Source of the DNA: Akkermansia muciniphila
Lineage (GTDB): Bacteria; Verrucomicrobiota; Verrucomicrobiia; Limisphaerales; SIBE01
Direction of reading: 5' to 3'
Assembly (NCBI GenBank): GCA_945861765.1
Contig: CAMAWP010000006.1
Location: 1 to 62,758 of the forward strand
DNA: 62,758 nucleotides
Positions 54,300 to 62,635 of the stretch are shown here, in pieces. The notes under the pieces were generated by a model. The model made no database searches and was not told where the DNA came from. It worked only from the letters and a program-made list of their open reading frames with translations. Numbering within the stretch: the first letter of the stretch is position 1; each line of letters opens with the position of its first letter. A program made the translations under genes and the position numbers.

Positions 54300-56690
54300 T
54301 TACTGGACTTGAACGAACTCGTGAGCGGAGAGCAAGACTTGCGCGTAGGATTCCCAACGGGACCGGGCTTCACCGCCGGTCGCGCCAGTGAGAAAGGCCA
54401 GGCCAAGCGCGGTCTCTCCGGCGACCGGCGGGCGCGAGTAGAGGAGTTGGTAGGCGCGCGCTATGCGGGCAGGCTCCTTGCCGGACTCGCGTTCGAGCCG
54501 GGCGGCGAGTGCCTTCGCACGGGCAGCCATGAAGGCGCTGTTCATCATGAAAAGATGCTGCTGCGGCACCGTGCTCGCGGTGCGCTGTTCGCTGGTCGAG
54601 CGTGGCGCCGGGAAGTCGAAGAGCCGCAGAAATTCATCAGAGACAAAACGGTCGCCGTTGCGGCTGACCATGCCGTAAAGCGTGCGGCGGCTGGATTCGA
54701 GAATCCCGTCCGTGGGCGGGCCGCCGATGGTGCGATCGAGTTCGCCGGCCACCGCGAGGAGGCTGTCGCGCCATGATTCCACCTCCAGTTTGCGCGGGTT
54801 CATGCGCCAGAGCAGGCGGTTCTCCCCGTCCTTGGCATACGCGTCCGCGCTGTGGCGGCTGCTCATCTGCCAAGTGGATGAGAGCAGGATGAGGCGGTGG
54901 AGTTTCTTCAAGGACCATCCGTTTTCCAGAAAGGTCGCAGCCAGCCAGTCGAGGAGCTCCGGGTGCGTGGGCTTTTCGCCGATCACTCCGAAGTTGCTCG
55001 GCGTGCGTGCCAGCGCCTGGCCGAAGTGGTGCTGCCAGACACGGTTCACAATGACGCGCGCGGTCAGCGCATTGGCGGGGTCGGCGACCGCGTCCGCAAG
55101 CTGGCGGCGGCCGCTGCCTTCCCTGAAAAGAGGTGAGCTTTCTCCGGCGATGATTTGCAAGAATCGGCGAGGGGCGGGTTCGCCAGGCTTCAGTAAATCG
55201 CCACGAATGGCGACTGGCATGTCCTTGTTCCCCTGGTCCGCGAGCATGTGCGCCTTGGCATACACGGGTGGCGCGTCCCTTTTGAGACGTTCCAATTCCG
55301 CCTTCAACTCGGGTACTTGCGCCTTTGTGGCGTCATTAGTCCCAGCGGCCTTGATCTTCTTTTCCTGTTCCTGAATGGCCTTCTGCGCGGCGTCGAATGC
55401 GGCCACAACTTCGCGCGGCGCGAGTGGAACAAGCCCGGCCTTCGAGTTGTCGAAAATCCCCGCCAGCGCGTAGTAGTCCCGGGCGCTGATCGGGTCGAAC
55501 TTGTGATCGTGACACCGCGCGCACGCCACGGTCAGCCCGAGAAACGCGCGGGAAAAGGTGTCCACGCGGTCCGCGAGCGTCTCCGCTTGGGCCTGCGCCG
55601 TCGCTTCGGGATCGCCACCGTCCGAGATGTATGTTGGGCCGACCGCGAAGAATCCGGTCGCAATGCTCATGTCGGGGTCCTCCGAAATGAGGTCGCCCGC
55701 GATCTGCGCCCGCACGAACTGGTTGTAGGGCATGTCGCGATTCAGTGCTGCGGCCACCCAATCCCGGTAACGCCACGCCTCAGGCAACGCTTCCGCGTCA
55801 AGAAATCCGCCCAGGCCGTCGCTGTAGCGCGCGACATCCAGCCAATGCCGCCCCCAGCGTTCACCGTATTGCGGCGAGGCGAGCAGTGCGTCCACGACCT
55901 TCGCAAAAGCCCCAGGCGACGTATCCTGGAAGAACGCCTCGACATCCTCCGGCGTGGGCGGCAAGCCGGTAAGATCGAGATAAACGCGGCGAATCAGGAT
56001 ATGTTTTTCCGCTGGGGGCGAAGGTTTTAACTTCGCAGGCTTCAGCCGGGCCAGCACAAATAGGTCGATCGGGTTTCTCACCCATGCCGTAGGAGCCACC
56101 TGAGGCAGTTCGGCCTTCACCACTTTTCGAAACGCCCAGTGCTCCGCGCGAAATTTCGCCCAGTCGTATCCCTGTTTCTCAACAGTCGGCGGCAACCCCG
56201 CCCCGTCCTGCTCCGGCCACGGAGAGCCCATGCGCACCCACGCCTCAAGGTCGCCGATCTGCTGATCTGACAACCGCTTCTTCGGCGGCATCGCGATACC
56301 CTCATCTTTATAGCGCACCGCCATGATCAGCCGGCTCTCGTCTGGTTTGCCGGGCACGATGGTGGCTCCACTCTTGCCTCCTTTCAGAATCCCGGCGCGA
56401 GTGTCGAGATGAAGATCGCCTTTAAGTTTCTTCGCTTCGCTGCTGTGACAGCCGTAGCACTCGTTGGCGAAGATCGGCCGAATCCTGCTTTCAAAGAATT
56501 CGTTCTGCTCGCCAGAAGACTTGCCTGACGCCAATTCTTCTCCCCGAGCTTTCGGCCAAATTAACCAAAGCCAACACCCAGCCAAGATCCCGCCTCGGAT
56601 CAGTGCAAACCAAAAGCGGCGAGGCGCAAGGAACGCGCGTCGCCTGGCGTGCGAGCCGGCGGTCACGGATCTGGATTCGACGGCAGACAT
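54300..56690 (-). CDS. Exported PSD1 protein with cytochrome-like N-terminus
   Basis: A 796-aa protein. Signal segment around residues 25-50 (FALIRGGILAGCWLWLIW). PSCyt1 heme motif CYGCH (Cys78-His82), then a planctomycete-type domain to about 170 (LSDQQIGDLEAWVRMG). DUF1549 around 230-400: RRVYLDLTGLPPTPEDVEAF, GERWGRHWLDVARYSDGLG and [14 protein letters not shown]1553 in the second half ends LLSAHEFVQVQ. The start at 56690 follows a 21-codon minigene and a promoter module (56783-56810), but a different ATG context. Paired with the DUF1501 gene at 52852. Confidence 0.93.
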   Translation of the reverse strand: MSAVESRSVTAGSHARRRAFLAPRRFWFALIRGGILAGCWLWLIWPKARGEELASGKSSGEQNEFFESRIRPIFANECYGCHSSEAKKLKGDLHLDTRAGILKGGKSGATIVPGKPDESRLIMAVRYKDEGIAMPPKKRLSDQQIGDLEAWVRMGSPWPEQDGAGLPPTVEKQGYDWAKFRAEHWAFRKVVKAELPQVAPTAWVRNPIDLFVLARLKPAKLKPSPPAEKHILIRRVYLDLTGLPPTPEDVEAFFQDTSPGAFAKVVDALLASPQYGERWGRHWLDVARYSDGLGGFLDAEALPEAWRYRDWVAAALNRDMPYNQFVRAQIAGDLISEDPDMSIATGFFAVGPTYISDGGDPEATAQAQAETLADRVDTFSRAFLGLTVACARCHDHKFDPISARDYYALAGIFDNSKAGLVPLAPREVVAAFDAAQKAIQEQEKKIKAAGTNDATKAQVPELKAELERLKRDAPPVYAKAHMLADQGNKDMPVAIRGDLLKPGEPAPRRFLQIIAGESSPLFREGSGRRQLADAVADPANALTARVIVNRVWQHHFGQALARTPSNFGVIGEKPTHPELLDWLAATFLENGWSLKKLHRLILLSSTWQMSSRHSADAYAKDGENRLLWRMNPRKLEVESWRDSLLAVAGELDRTIGGPPTDGILESSRRTLYGMVSRNGDRFVSDEFLRLFDFPAPRSTSEQRTASTVPQQHLFMMNSAFMAARAKALAARLERESGKEPARIARAYQLLYSRPPVAGETALGLAFLTGATGGEARSRWESYAQVLLSAHEFVQVQ

Positions 56691-56708
56691 GATTTGATCA
56701 CACCCAAC

Positions 56709-56774
56709 CTAGCCACAGGAATTCGCCTTATGCGCTGCCGGGTTCAGAAAAGATTGCTTCTGCGTCGGGTTCAT
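56709..56774 (-). other. 21-codon leader minigene, possible relic of a PSD1 start
   Basis: On the minus strand an ATG at 56774 is followed by codons for NPTQKQSFLNPAAHKANSCG and a stop at 56709. The first five residues, MNPTQ, equal the start of the PSD1 protein at 39216-43385, and MNSTQ opens the one at 34959-37133. The stop lies 18 nt before the PSD1 start at 56690. Either it is a leader peptide or the frayed start of an earlier PSD1 copy. Confidence 0.55.
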
Positions 56775-56782
56775 GAGTGCTG

Positions 56783-56810
56783 ATCATACACTTTGACAGG
56801 CATCTGCCAA
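56783..56810 (-). promoter_or_regulatory. Leaderless sigma70-like promoter ahead of the minigene
   Basis: On the minus strand: TTGGCA (56805-56810), 16 nt, TATGAT (56783-56788), then 8 nt (CAGCACTC) and the ATG at 56774. Same module as at 37142, 43394 and 44781. Confidence 0.65.
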
Positions 56811-57105
56811 GCGTCTTGTCAGGGCTTTCCCGCTCCCCTGGTTCGGCCGTTTTCAGCATCCCCGTGAGCTTGGTGGTTGAAGACCCATCTCTCATCGGCA
56901 GACTTTTATGAGATAGACTCGGAGGGCTTGGAATCGCAAGATCAGGCCTTGAAAAACGCCCGGCTGCGCGTTTTGCTTTGGAACCATTCATTTTGAACGA
57001 CGTGTTGATTCCCCTGAACTTGCCCAAAGGGTCGTCCCTACTCGCCCTGGAATACCAATGGTAATCCAATGCCTTCTCCCATGTTGATTAAAAACCCAGG
57101 GATCA

Positions 57106-57188
57106 CACCGCAGAGGCGGGATGAGCGCAGAGAAGAAATCCGAAAGCTTTTCCCAAAACTCCTCTGCGCCCTTCCCGCCTCTGCGGTG
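57106..57188. repeat. Inverted repeat of CACCGCAGAGGCGGG type
   Basis: The left arm (57106-57132) and the right arm (57162-57188) are reverse complements over 27 bases with two mismatches; a 29-nt loop lies between. The CGCAGAGGCG unit resembles the GCAAAGGCGCAGAG units at 31508-31662, so this may be a related element. Confidence 0.78.
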
Positions 57189-57241
57189 CTTTTCCCCAGT
57201 TTCTGCCAATTTGTCGGCAAGCTAATCCAGAAACTCATCGC

Positions 57242-58464
57242 ATGAAGGCAGTCACTTTTTTTCTCTCACTCCTGGCCTTGGCTCTCCCTCCGCTCCTTCC
57301 CGCCGCGGAAGACCTCGGAGCGATGTCGGGCACCGCCCAGGAGGAGGCTAAATACTATCCCATCGTCAACATTCCGATTCCGATAGGAGTCCCGATGCCT
57401 CCCGGCAGTTTTGAAATCCTTCCGGATGGAGGGCTGGCGGTGGGCACGCGTCGCGGAGACATCTACTCCATCAAAGGCGCGTTCGATTCGCCGCCGAAAC
57501 CGGAGTATCACTTGTTCGCGAGTGGCCAGGATGAAATCTTCGCGCTCTCATGGAGAGACGGTGCAATGACGGCCACGACTTGGGGAGAGGTCACCCCATC
57601 TCCGATACCGACGGCGATGAAGTTTCCGACCGCTACGACACGCTGACCAGCAACTGGGGCTACGCCGAGGGGCACGAATTCGCCTTCGGCTCCAAGCACG
57701 ATCCTGAGGGCAACATCTGGGTGGCGCTGGGTCTGAGCGGTTCCTATGAATCGCACAATCTCTTTCGCGGTTGGGCGGTGAAGGTGACACCGCAGGGAAA
57801 GATGATTCCGGTGTGCAGTGGGCTGCGCAGCCCCGGCGGTGTGGGCGCAAATGCGGAAGGAGCCATGTTTGTCATCGAGAGCCAGGGTCCATGGAACGGA
57901 TGCTGTTCGCTGAAGCATCTCAAGGAGAGCGCCTTCCTTGGACATCCCGCGATTTACAACTGGTATCCCTTCGCCCCCGGCATGAAAGCCCCCTCGCTCG
58001 AACCGAAGAGCAATTCGCGAATGGGAGTGGAAAAGAAATGAGTCAAGGAACTGGTGCCACCAGCGGTGAAGTTTCCCTGCATCAAAATGGGCCGCTCGAT
58101 CTCGGGTTTCCGGCTCAACAAAACTGACGGCAAATTCGGCCCGTTCGACAACCAGATATTTCTGGGCGACTACAGCCTCAGCCTCGTCATGCGCGGCATG
58201 ACCGAGCAGATCAACGGAGTGTGGCAGGGTGCCTGTTATCCATTCCGTGAGGGACTGGCCACCGGGATCATGAATGTGGAGTTTTCACCCCAGGGGCAAC
58301 TGCTAGCCGGAGGGTTCACCACGAGCAGCCAGTGGCCCGTGCGCGGGACGGAGCCTTTCGCGATCCAGCGCATCGACTGGAACGGCGTCGTTCCATTCGA
58401 GATCAAAGAGATCAACATCAAGACGGACATCATCTGCTCCATAACAAAGCCTACGATACGGTGA
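57242..58464 (+). pseudogene. Broken PVC-type propeller dehydrogenase (glucose/sorbosone dehydrogenase-like)
   Basis: Signal peptide at 57242 (AVTFFLSLLALALPPLLPAA), then the propeller: YYPIVNIPIPIGVPMPPGSF, FEILPDGGLAVGTRRG. A frameshift lies near 57592-57602. The following frame continues ISDTDGDEVSDRYDTLTSN, WGYAEGHEFAFGSKHDPEG, FRGWAVKVTPQGKMIPVC and GWNGCCSLKHLKESAFLGH-like text. At 58039-58041 an in-frame TGA stands where a Trp fits, then the same frame goes on: VPPAVKFPCIKMGRS, FGPFDNQIFLGDYSLSLV, ACYPFREGLATGIM. The reading ends early at 58464 without the cytochrome or heme part. Three lesions make it a clear pseudogene. Confidence 0.85.
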
Positions 58465-58505
58465 ATGAAATCCCGAAAAACTAGGTCTCCACCGCGAGCC
58501 ACTGC

Positions 58506-59732
58506 ATGCCAAAATCTCTCCAACGTTTTCTCTGGTCCGTCACACTCATGGTATCCCTCGGCGTTGCCGGTGCCACTGACGGGCCGCGATGGCTTTCCTA
58601 CGTCGGCGGCGACGATGCACGCAAGATGGCTGACGAGTTTGGCGGGTTCGTGGCGACGGATCTCATGAACCTCCCAAATCTTCACGCGATTGCCCGCGTC
58701 GGGCAACGGGATGCATCCTTCAACCTCGATACCCAGTTCATTCCAGAGCCGGATCGGTCCCCCGAGGAAGCCTATCTCGACATCCTGGAACGGACGCGCA
58801 AGCGCTACGGAACTCCCAAAGCCGAGATCCGGAAGGATCTGGAAGCTTTGCGGGAATTTCTACCCAAGCGGAAAGCGTTGGACCCGTTTGCCGAACTGTT
58901 GAACAAGCAGAAGAAGGAACGGAAAGATCGGGAGGAAAAAACCACCGGAGAGGAGAGGCAGCCCGATCCAGACCAAGCGACGAGACCGCCTGAGCCAGCA
59001 ACTCACGAACGCCCGCCAACAGAAAAGCCTTCGGAAACCCCCGCAGAGGCCATTGTCGAACGGCCGAAAAAGCCCAAGGTAACGCCACGGGCGACAGCAT
59101 CAGCTCAACCTTTGCCAACAGAGGCCGTGGAGGAGTCGGTTTCCTCAAATGCCGCAGACGAACAACCTACCGACGCCAAAGAGCCGATCGAACCACCTGA
59201 GCGCAAGTCGGCCAAGGCGGAGGCCATCAAGAATGCCATTATTCGAGCTGCGGGACGTTGGGGTTTCAGCTACCAGACCGAGTATCCGCTTCGGGGCGGG
59301 GGGCGGACGGACATTGTCCTGACCCTCCAGGATCGGACGGTAGCGTGTGAAATTTCAGCCACCACGACGCCTGAACAAGAAGTAGCCCACCTCCTGAATT
59401 GCCTGGCTGAAGGCTTCACGGAAATCGTCTGTGCTTGCAACGCTACCGTCCGCCGTAATCGAATCGAATCTCTTCTGACGTCGCGCCTGATGCCCGGGCA
59501 GGCAGCCTATTTTCACTTCTGCACCGTGCGTCAGCTCCAGGCGCGTTTGGCGGACATCGGCCAAGCGGTCCAAAAGTCGCAACCCATGAACTTTGGCAGC
59601 AAGGCACCTGTGGTTGCGGTGACCGTCACTCGAGACGAGCAGGAGACCTTGGCGCAGCAGATGCTTGCAGAGATCGCGGAACGTCGAGCGAAAGCCAAAG
59701 CGGCGAAGGTTGCAAAAGAAGGGAACGGGTGA
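58506..59732 (+). CDS. Chimeric ORF: secreted-enzyme start fused to conjugation ATPase tail with nuclease-like domain
   Basis: A 408-aa open frame. Residues 1-34 are a signal peptide and start resembling an exported ThuA-like protein (RWLSYVGGD). From about residue 36 the sequence changes to the C-terminal tail of a VirB4/TraG/HerA-type ATPase (DDARKMADEFGGFVATDLMN, LPNLHAIARVGQRDASFNL). A charged, proline-rich linker covers about 145-235. Residues about 240-345 look like a PD-(D/E)XK nuclease fold: RGGGRTDIVLTLQDRTVACEIS, with Asp and Glu at the usual spacing (Ser replaces the Lys), then CLAEGFTEIVCACNATVRR. The Walker motors are absent. It is open and may be expressed, but its parts come from different genes. 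Confidence 0.6.
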   Translation: MPKSLQRFLWSVTLMVSLGVAGATDGPRWLSYVGGDDARKMADEFGGFVATDLMNLPNLHAIARVGQRDASFNLDTQFIPEPDRSPEEAYLDILERTRKRYGTPKAEIRKDLEALREFLPKRKALDPFAELLNKQKKERKDREEKTTGEERQPDPDQATRPPEPATHERPPTEKPSETPAEAIVERPKKPKVTPRATASAQPLPTEAVEESVSSNAADEQPTDAKEPIEPPERKSAKAEAIKNAIIRAAGRWGFSYQTEYPLRGGGRTDIVLTLQDRTVACEISATTTPEQEVAHLLNCLAEGFTEIVCACNATVRRNRIESLLTSRLMPGQAAYFHFCTVRQLQARLADIGQAVQKSQPMNFGSKAPVVAVTVTRDEQETLAQQMLAEIAERRAKAKAAKVAKEGNG

Positions 59733-59954
59733 GATGACGCTGGACGGAATGCCAGGCGGGATGATGGAGATGAGGATATCCATCTATTCGGGATCGATCT
59801 GGGTCTGGATCCCCTCGTCACAACTCCGTTAGCCGTATGAAGGCGTCAGCCGCTGCCGCCGCGCCCCAAGTCACTTGCCAGTCCGAAAAGAGGTCTTCCG
59901 AGAGGAGTCCGAAGGGCTTGACGGCATTAGCCCTCGTCGATGAATTTAAGGAGA

Positions 59955-61089
59955 CTAGGGAAACACTGCTTCATCAATCGCCAGGTCCGGGTTAGGAACT
60001 GCAGCTACCGACTCCCAATGGAAAGGCGCTGCTTTCCAATTGACGGGCACTTTGATCTGGATGGCTTTGACCATCTCATTGATCCAGCTTACACTAGCGA
60101 AAGGTTGGAGAGGCTCCCAGCCATGGGTCACGAGCACGAGGCTGTCCACCCCGGTCGGCTGCGATAGAGGGGAGGGCGCGACAATCTGTTCAGGTTTCGT
60201 GTCGTTCGCTCCATCTGTGAGCACAGCGAGGTGGGCGGTGTCGCTCCCAACCAAGTCTGTGGCGTTGCGAACGATTACGGAGTAGCCCCCTGAGTCGGCG
60301 GCACCAGCAGAGTTCAAGGTGAGCGTGTCCAAGGTCGCACCAGGGATGTCCACGCCGTTCTTCCGCCATTTGTAAGTCAACGGTGGGGGGCCGCTCGCAG
60401 TGACCGTCAAATTAACTATGCTTCCGGCTTGAGCTGTTTGGGGCAAAGGTTGGGTAAGAATTACCAAAGAAATTAGTTTGCTGTGGTTGAGCAACCAGTG
60501 CCACGGTCTCGGCGCTACCTGCTGCAATGGCGATCACCCCGCTCAAGCCGGCGGGAACAGTCCTTTGACTTTCCTGGTTCCAACCCCATGCGACGACGGT
60601 GCCATCGCTTTTCAAGGCTATGGTGTGACCAGAACCCGCCGCAATGGCGGTCACCGTACTCAAGTCGGCGGGAACGGTCGTTTCACCACCTTCGTTGCCT
60701 CCGCCCCACGCGACGACGGAACCATTGCTCTTCAACGCCACAGTGTGATAATCACCTGCCGCAACGGCGGTCACTCCGCTCAAGCCCTTCGGAACGTTCA
60801 TTTGACCGCGGTAGTTGTCTCCCCACATCACCACGGTCCCATCCCGCTTCAAGCCTACCGTGTGAGCAAATCCTGCTGCAATCGCGGCATACCGAGTACT
60901 GGGTTCGACAAACGGAACGACTTGCGACCCCCAACTCACGACCGTGCCTGTGGTCGGTTCGAAGGGTTGAGCCAAGCTCGGAAAGTCCCCCGAGAAGAAC
61001 ATTACCCACGCCGACACGATTCCGCTGAGCCACTTAAGTCTCGCACTTCTACACTGACAGAGTGAGTGGCCAGGTATTTCATGGCTCAA
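59955..61089 (-). pseudogene. RCC1-repeat / Ig-like exported protein with frameshift and truncated end
   Basis: From 61089: signal segment (LSGIVSAWVMFFSGDFPSLA), then at least three RCC1-type repeats (VGLKRDGTVVMWGDNYRGQ, VALKSNGSVVAWGGGNEGG, IALKSDGTVVAWGWNQESQ). A frameshift lies near 60450-60490. The next frame encodes an Ig-like domain (GSIVNLTVTASGPPPLTYKW, then GGYSVIVRNATDLVG) and the beginning of an alpha/beta-hydrolase (SLVLVTHGWEPLQ) before ending prematurely at 59955. A typical secreted multi-domain protein of this phylum group, now broken. Confidence 0.78.
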
Positions 61090-61566
61090 CTGTCCTCCAC
61101 CTCGCCCTCTCCAATCAACCCTGAACTAAGTCACCGAGTTCCTTCGCTCGCACCAAAACCACATGTCCGCCATTGTTGTAGGGGTCGGAAAGCACCACGA
61201 GCCGGTGAAATGCATCCTCGGTCGATTTCTGTGGTGGAGCTGGCTCTGCCATGGGAACAGAATCGAATTTAAAAGATCAAACGGGCATGCCGGTCTCCGG
61301 TTGATTCGCGCTTCGATCAAATTGTGTCGTGGAACATCGACCACAGAAGGGCGCGAGCTAGGGCTCAGGGCCCCTCTACTGCTCGTTCTAACTCCGTTGT
61401 GTGCAACGACATTATTCCTTTCCAGCCGTCTCCAGCAAGTTGTCATCGAGCGCTTGCGCAGATGGGTTCCAGCAGGCGAGACGAGCGAATGAAAGCCTTT
61501 GCTTACCTGCCTTAAAGACTGAGATCAGACGGTTGACAGCATCCGCCAGCGGCGTAGTCTCAAATA
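61090..61566. other. Intergenic region without a supported gene
   Basis: Open frames occur in several phases but none shows conserved sequence. It sits between the broken RCC1/Ig gene and the toxin gene. I see no clear promoter for the toxin-antitoxin pair, which starts with a GTG. Confidence 0.4.
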
Positions 61567-61875
61567 GTGGTCTTTGTCGAGACACCCATTTTTTGTCGGC
61601 GGATCCAGCAACACATGACCGACGACGAATATGGCGAAATGCAGGCATTCCTGGTGGAACGTCCAGATGCGGGCAACATCATTAAGGGTTCAGGTGGGAT
61701 ACGGAAACTCCGATTGGCGGGCAGCGGTAGAGGCAAACGTGGCGGCCTACGGGTGATCTACTACTGGTGGGTGACAAAAGACCGGATTTCGCTTCTGTTG
61801 GCCTATCCAAAAAGCGAGCAGGACGACCTGGCTGCGGAGCAACTAAAACTTCTAAGGAGCCAACTAATGCCATGA
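61567..61875 (+). CDS. RelE/HigB-like toxin
   Basis: A 102-aa protein starting at a GTG (61567). It has the RelE/ParE-type fold signature: an N-terminal EMQAFLVERPDAGNIIKGS segment, the central LRLAGSGRGKRGGLRVIYYW with basic residues typical of ribosome-dependent mRNA interferases, and a C-terminal SLLLAYPKSEQDDL. It overlaps the following antitoxin gene by 4 bp (ATGA), the usual toxin-first order of HigBA-type modules. It probably cleaves mRNA at the ribosome when the antitoxin is lost. Confidence 0.9.
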   Translation: MVFVETPIFCRRIQQHMTDDEYGEMQAFLVERPDAGNIIKGSGGIRKLRLAGSGRGKRGGLRVIYYWWVTKDRISLLLAYPKSEQDDLAAEQLKLLRSQLMP

Positions 61876-62159
61876 AAAAAGAATTGTTCGCCGAATTGTT
61901 GGAAAGCGTGCAGCAAGCGGTGGCCATCGAGAAGGGCGAACTGAAACCGGCGCGGGTGTTCAAAATCGACCCGAAGAACGAAATCGTCAAGGTGCGTGGC
62001 AAGCTCGGCCTGTCGCAGACGCAGTTCGCAGCGATCCTTGGGATCAGCGCAGACACTTTGCAGAATTGGGAGCAGGGTCGCCGCGAGCCGACTGGCCCCG
62101 CAAAGGTGCTGCTGAGGATCGCGGCTAAGCACCCGGAGGTGTTGCTGGAAGCGGTGTGA
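61872..62159 (+). CDS. HigA-like antitoxin (XRE helix-turn-helix)
   Basis: A 95-aa protein from the ATG at 61872. The N-terminal part (KKELFAELLESVQQAVAIEK) is helical; the second half is an XRE HTH: KLGLSQTQFAAILGISADTL followed by NWEQGRREPTGPAKVLLRI. It binds and neutralises the toxin encoded just upstream and represses the operon. The frame upstream of 61872 belongs to the toxin region and is not used. Confidence 0.92.
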   Translation: MKKELFAELLESVQQAVAIEKGELKPARVFKIDPKNEIVKVRGKLGLSQTQFAAILGISADTLQNWEQGRREPTGPAKVLLRIAAKHPEVLLEAV

Positions 62160-62251
62160 CCTCCCTGCGCGGCAGCTGGCTGCGGATTCTTCCGTTTCCT
62201 CGTCCAGGAGCCGGTGCGTCATCCCATAGCCGATAGCTCCCGCATTTGATG

Positions 62252-62335
62252 GATGGGAATCCAGCAGAGGGAAGCACGGATGAAACCCAGCCCCCGACTT
62301 TCGGCCCGTTTTTATGATTCGATTCCCATCTTTTT
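62252..62335 (+). terminator. Possible terminator after the toxin-antitoxin operon
   Basis: A 10-bp exact inverted repeat, GATGGGAATC (62252-62261) and GATTCCCATC (62321-62330), is followed at once by TTTTT. The loop of 59 nt is long for an intrinsic terminator. Confidence 0.35.
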
Positions 62336-62510
62336 GTGCCCATAGGGGTATTTGCACTTTGACGGCGCGGGGCTTGCGGTTTGGCCTCGGAAACACCGCC
62401 GAAAACCGGTAACTTTTCCGACTGGCTTAGCACACTTTTGTGCCTATCTGCGTGCTCGAACTTTCGTGCCTACTTAATAAACACCAATGAAATAAGGGGT
62501 TTTCGAAGAT

Positions 62511-62538
62511 TGGAGCGGGTGAAGAGAATCGAACCCTT
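62511..62538 (-). other. Attachment-site scar: 3' end of tRNA-Gly
   Basis: Read on the minus strand, the sequence AAGGGTTCGATTCTC plus TTCACCCGCTCCA matches the T-arm, acceptor stem and CCA end of tRNA-Gly. The rest of a tRNA is not present to the right (62539-62585 does not fold). This is what an integrative element leaves when it uses the tRNA 3' end as att site. The recombinase start follows at 62636. Confidence 0.6.
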
Positions 62539-62635
62539 GTTACGGGTATAATGGTGCGGAGTGGTGTAATGTGGCCTTTTTACGGGCTTTTTGGCGTTGA
62601 TTTGTTCTGAGTTACTTGCACTACTTGCACTCGTT

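Larger units (their letters stand above)
56691..57241. other. Intergenic region with promoter, minigene and hairpin element
   Basis: No full gene. It contains the fourth leaderless promoter module and a 21-codon reading frame (56709-56810 listed separately), and an inverted repeat at 57106-57188. Between about 56820 and 57100 I see nothing recognisable. Confidence 0.6.

Noticed and set aside
61163-61492. Open frame of about 109 codons on the + strand
   Set aside because: Composition and lack of motifs point to chance; an equally long opposite-strand frame overlaps it.
62511-62585. Complete tRNA-Gly gene
   Set aside because: Only the T-arm and acceptor 3' end match; the remaining sequence does not form D- or anticodon arms.
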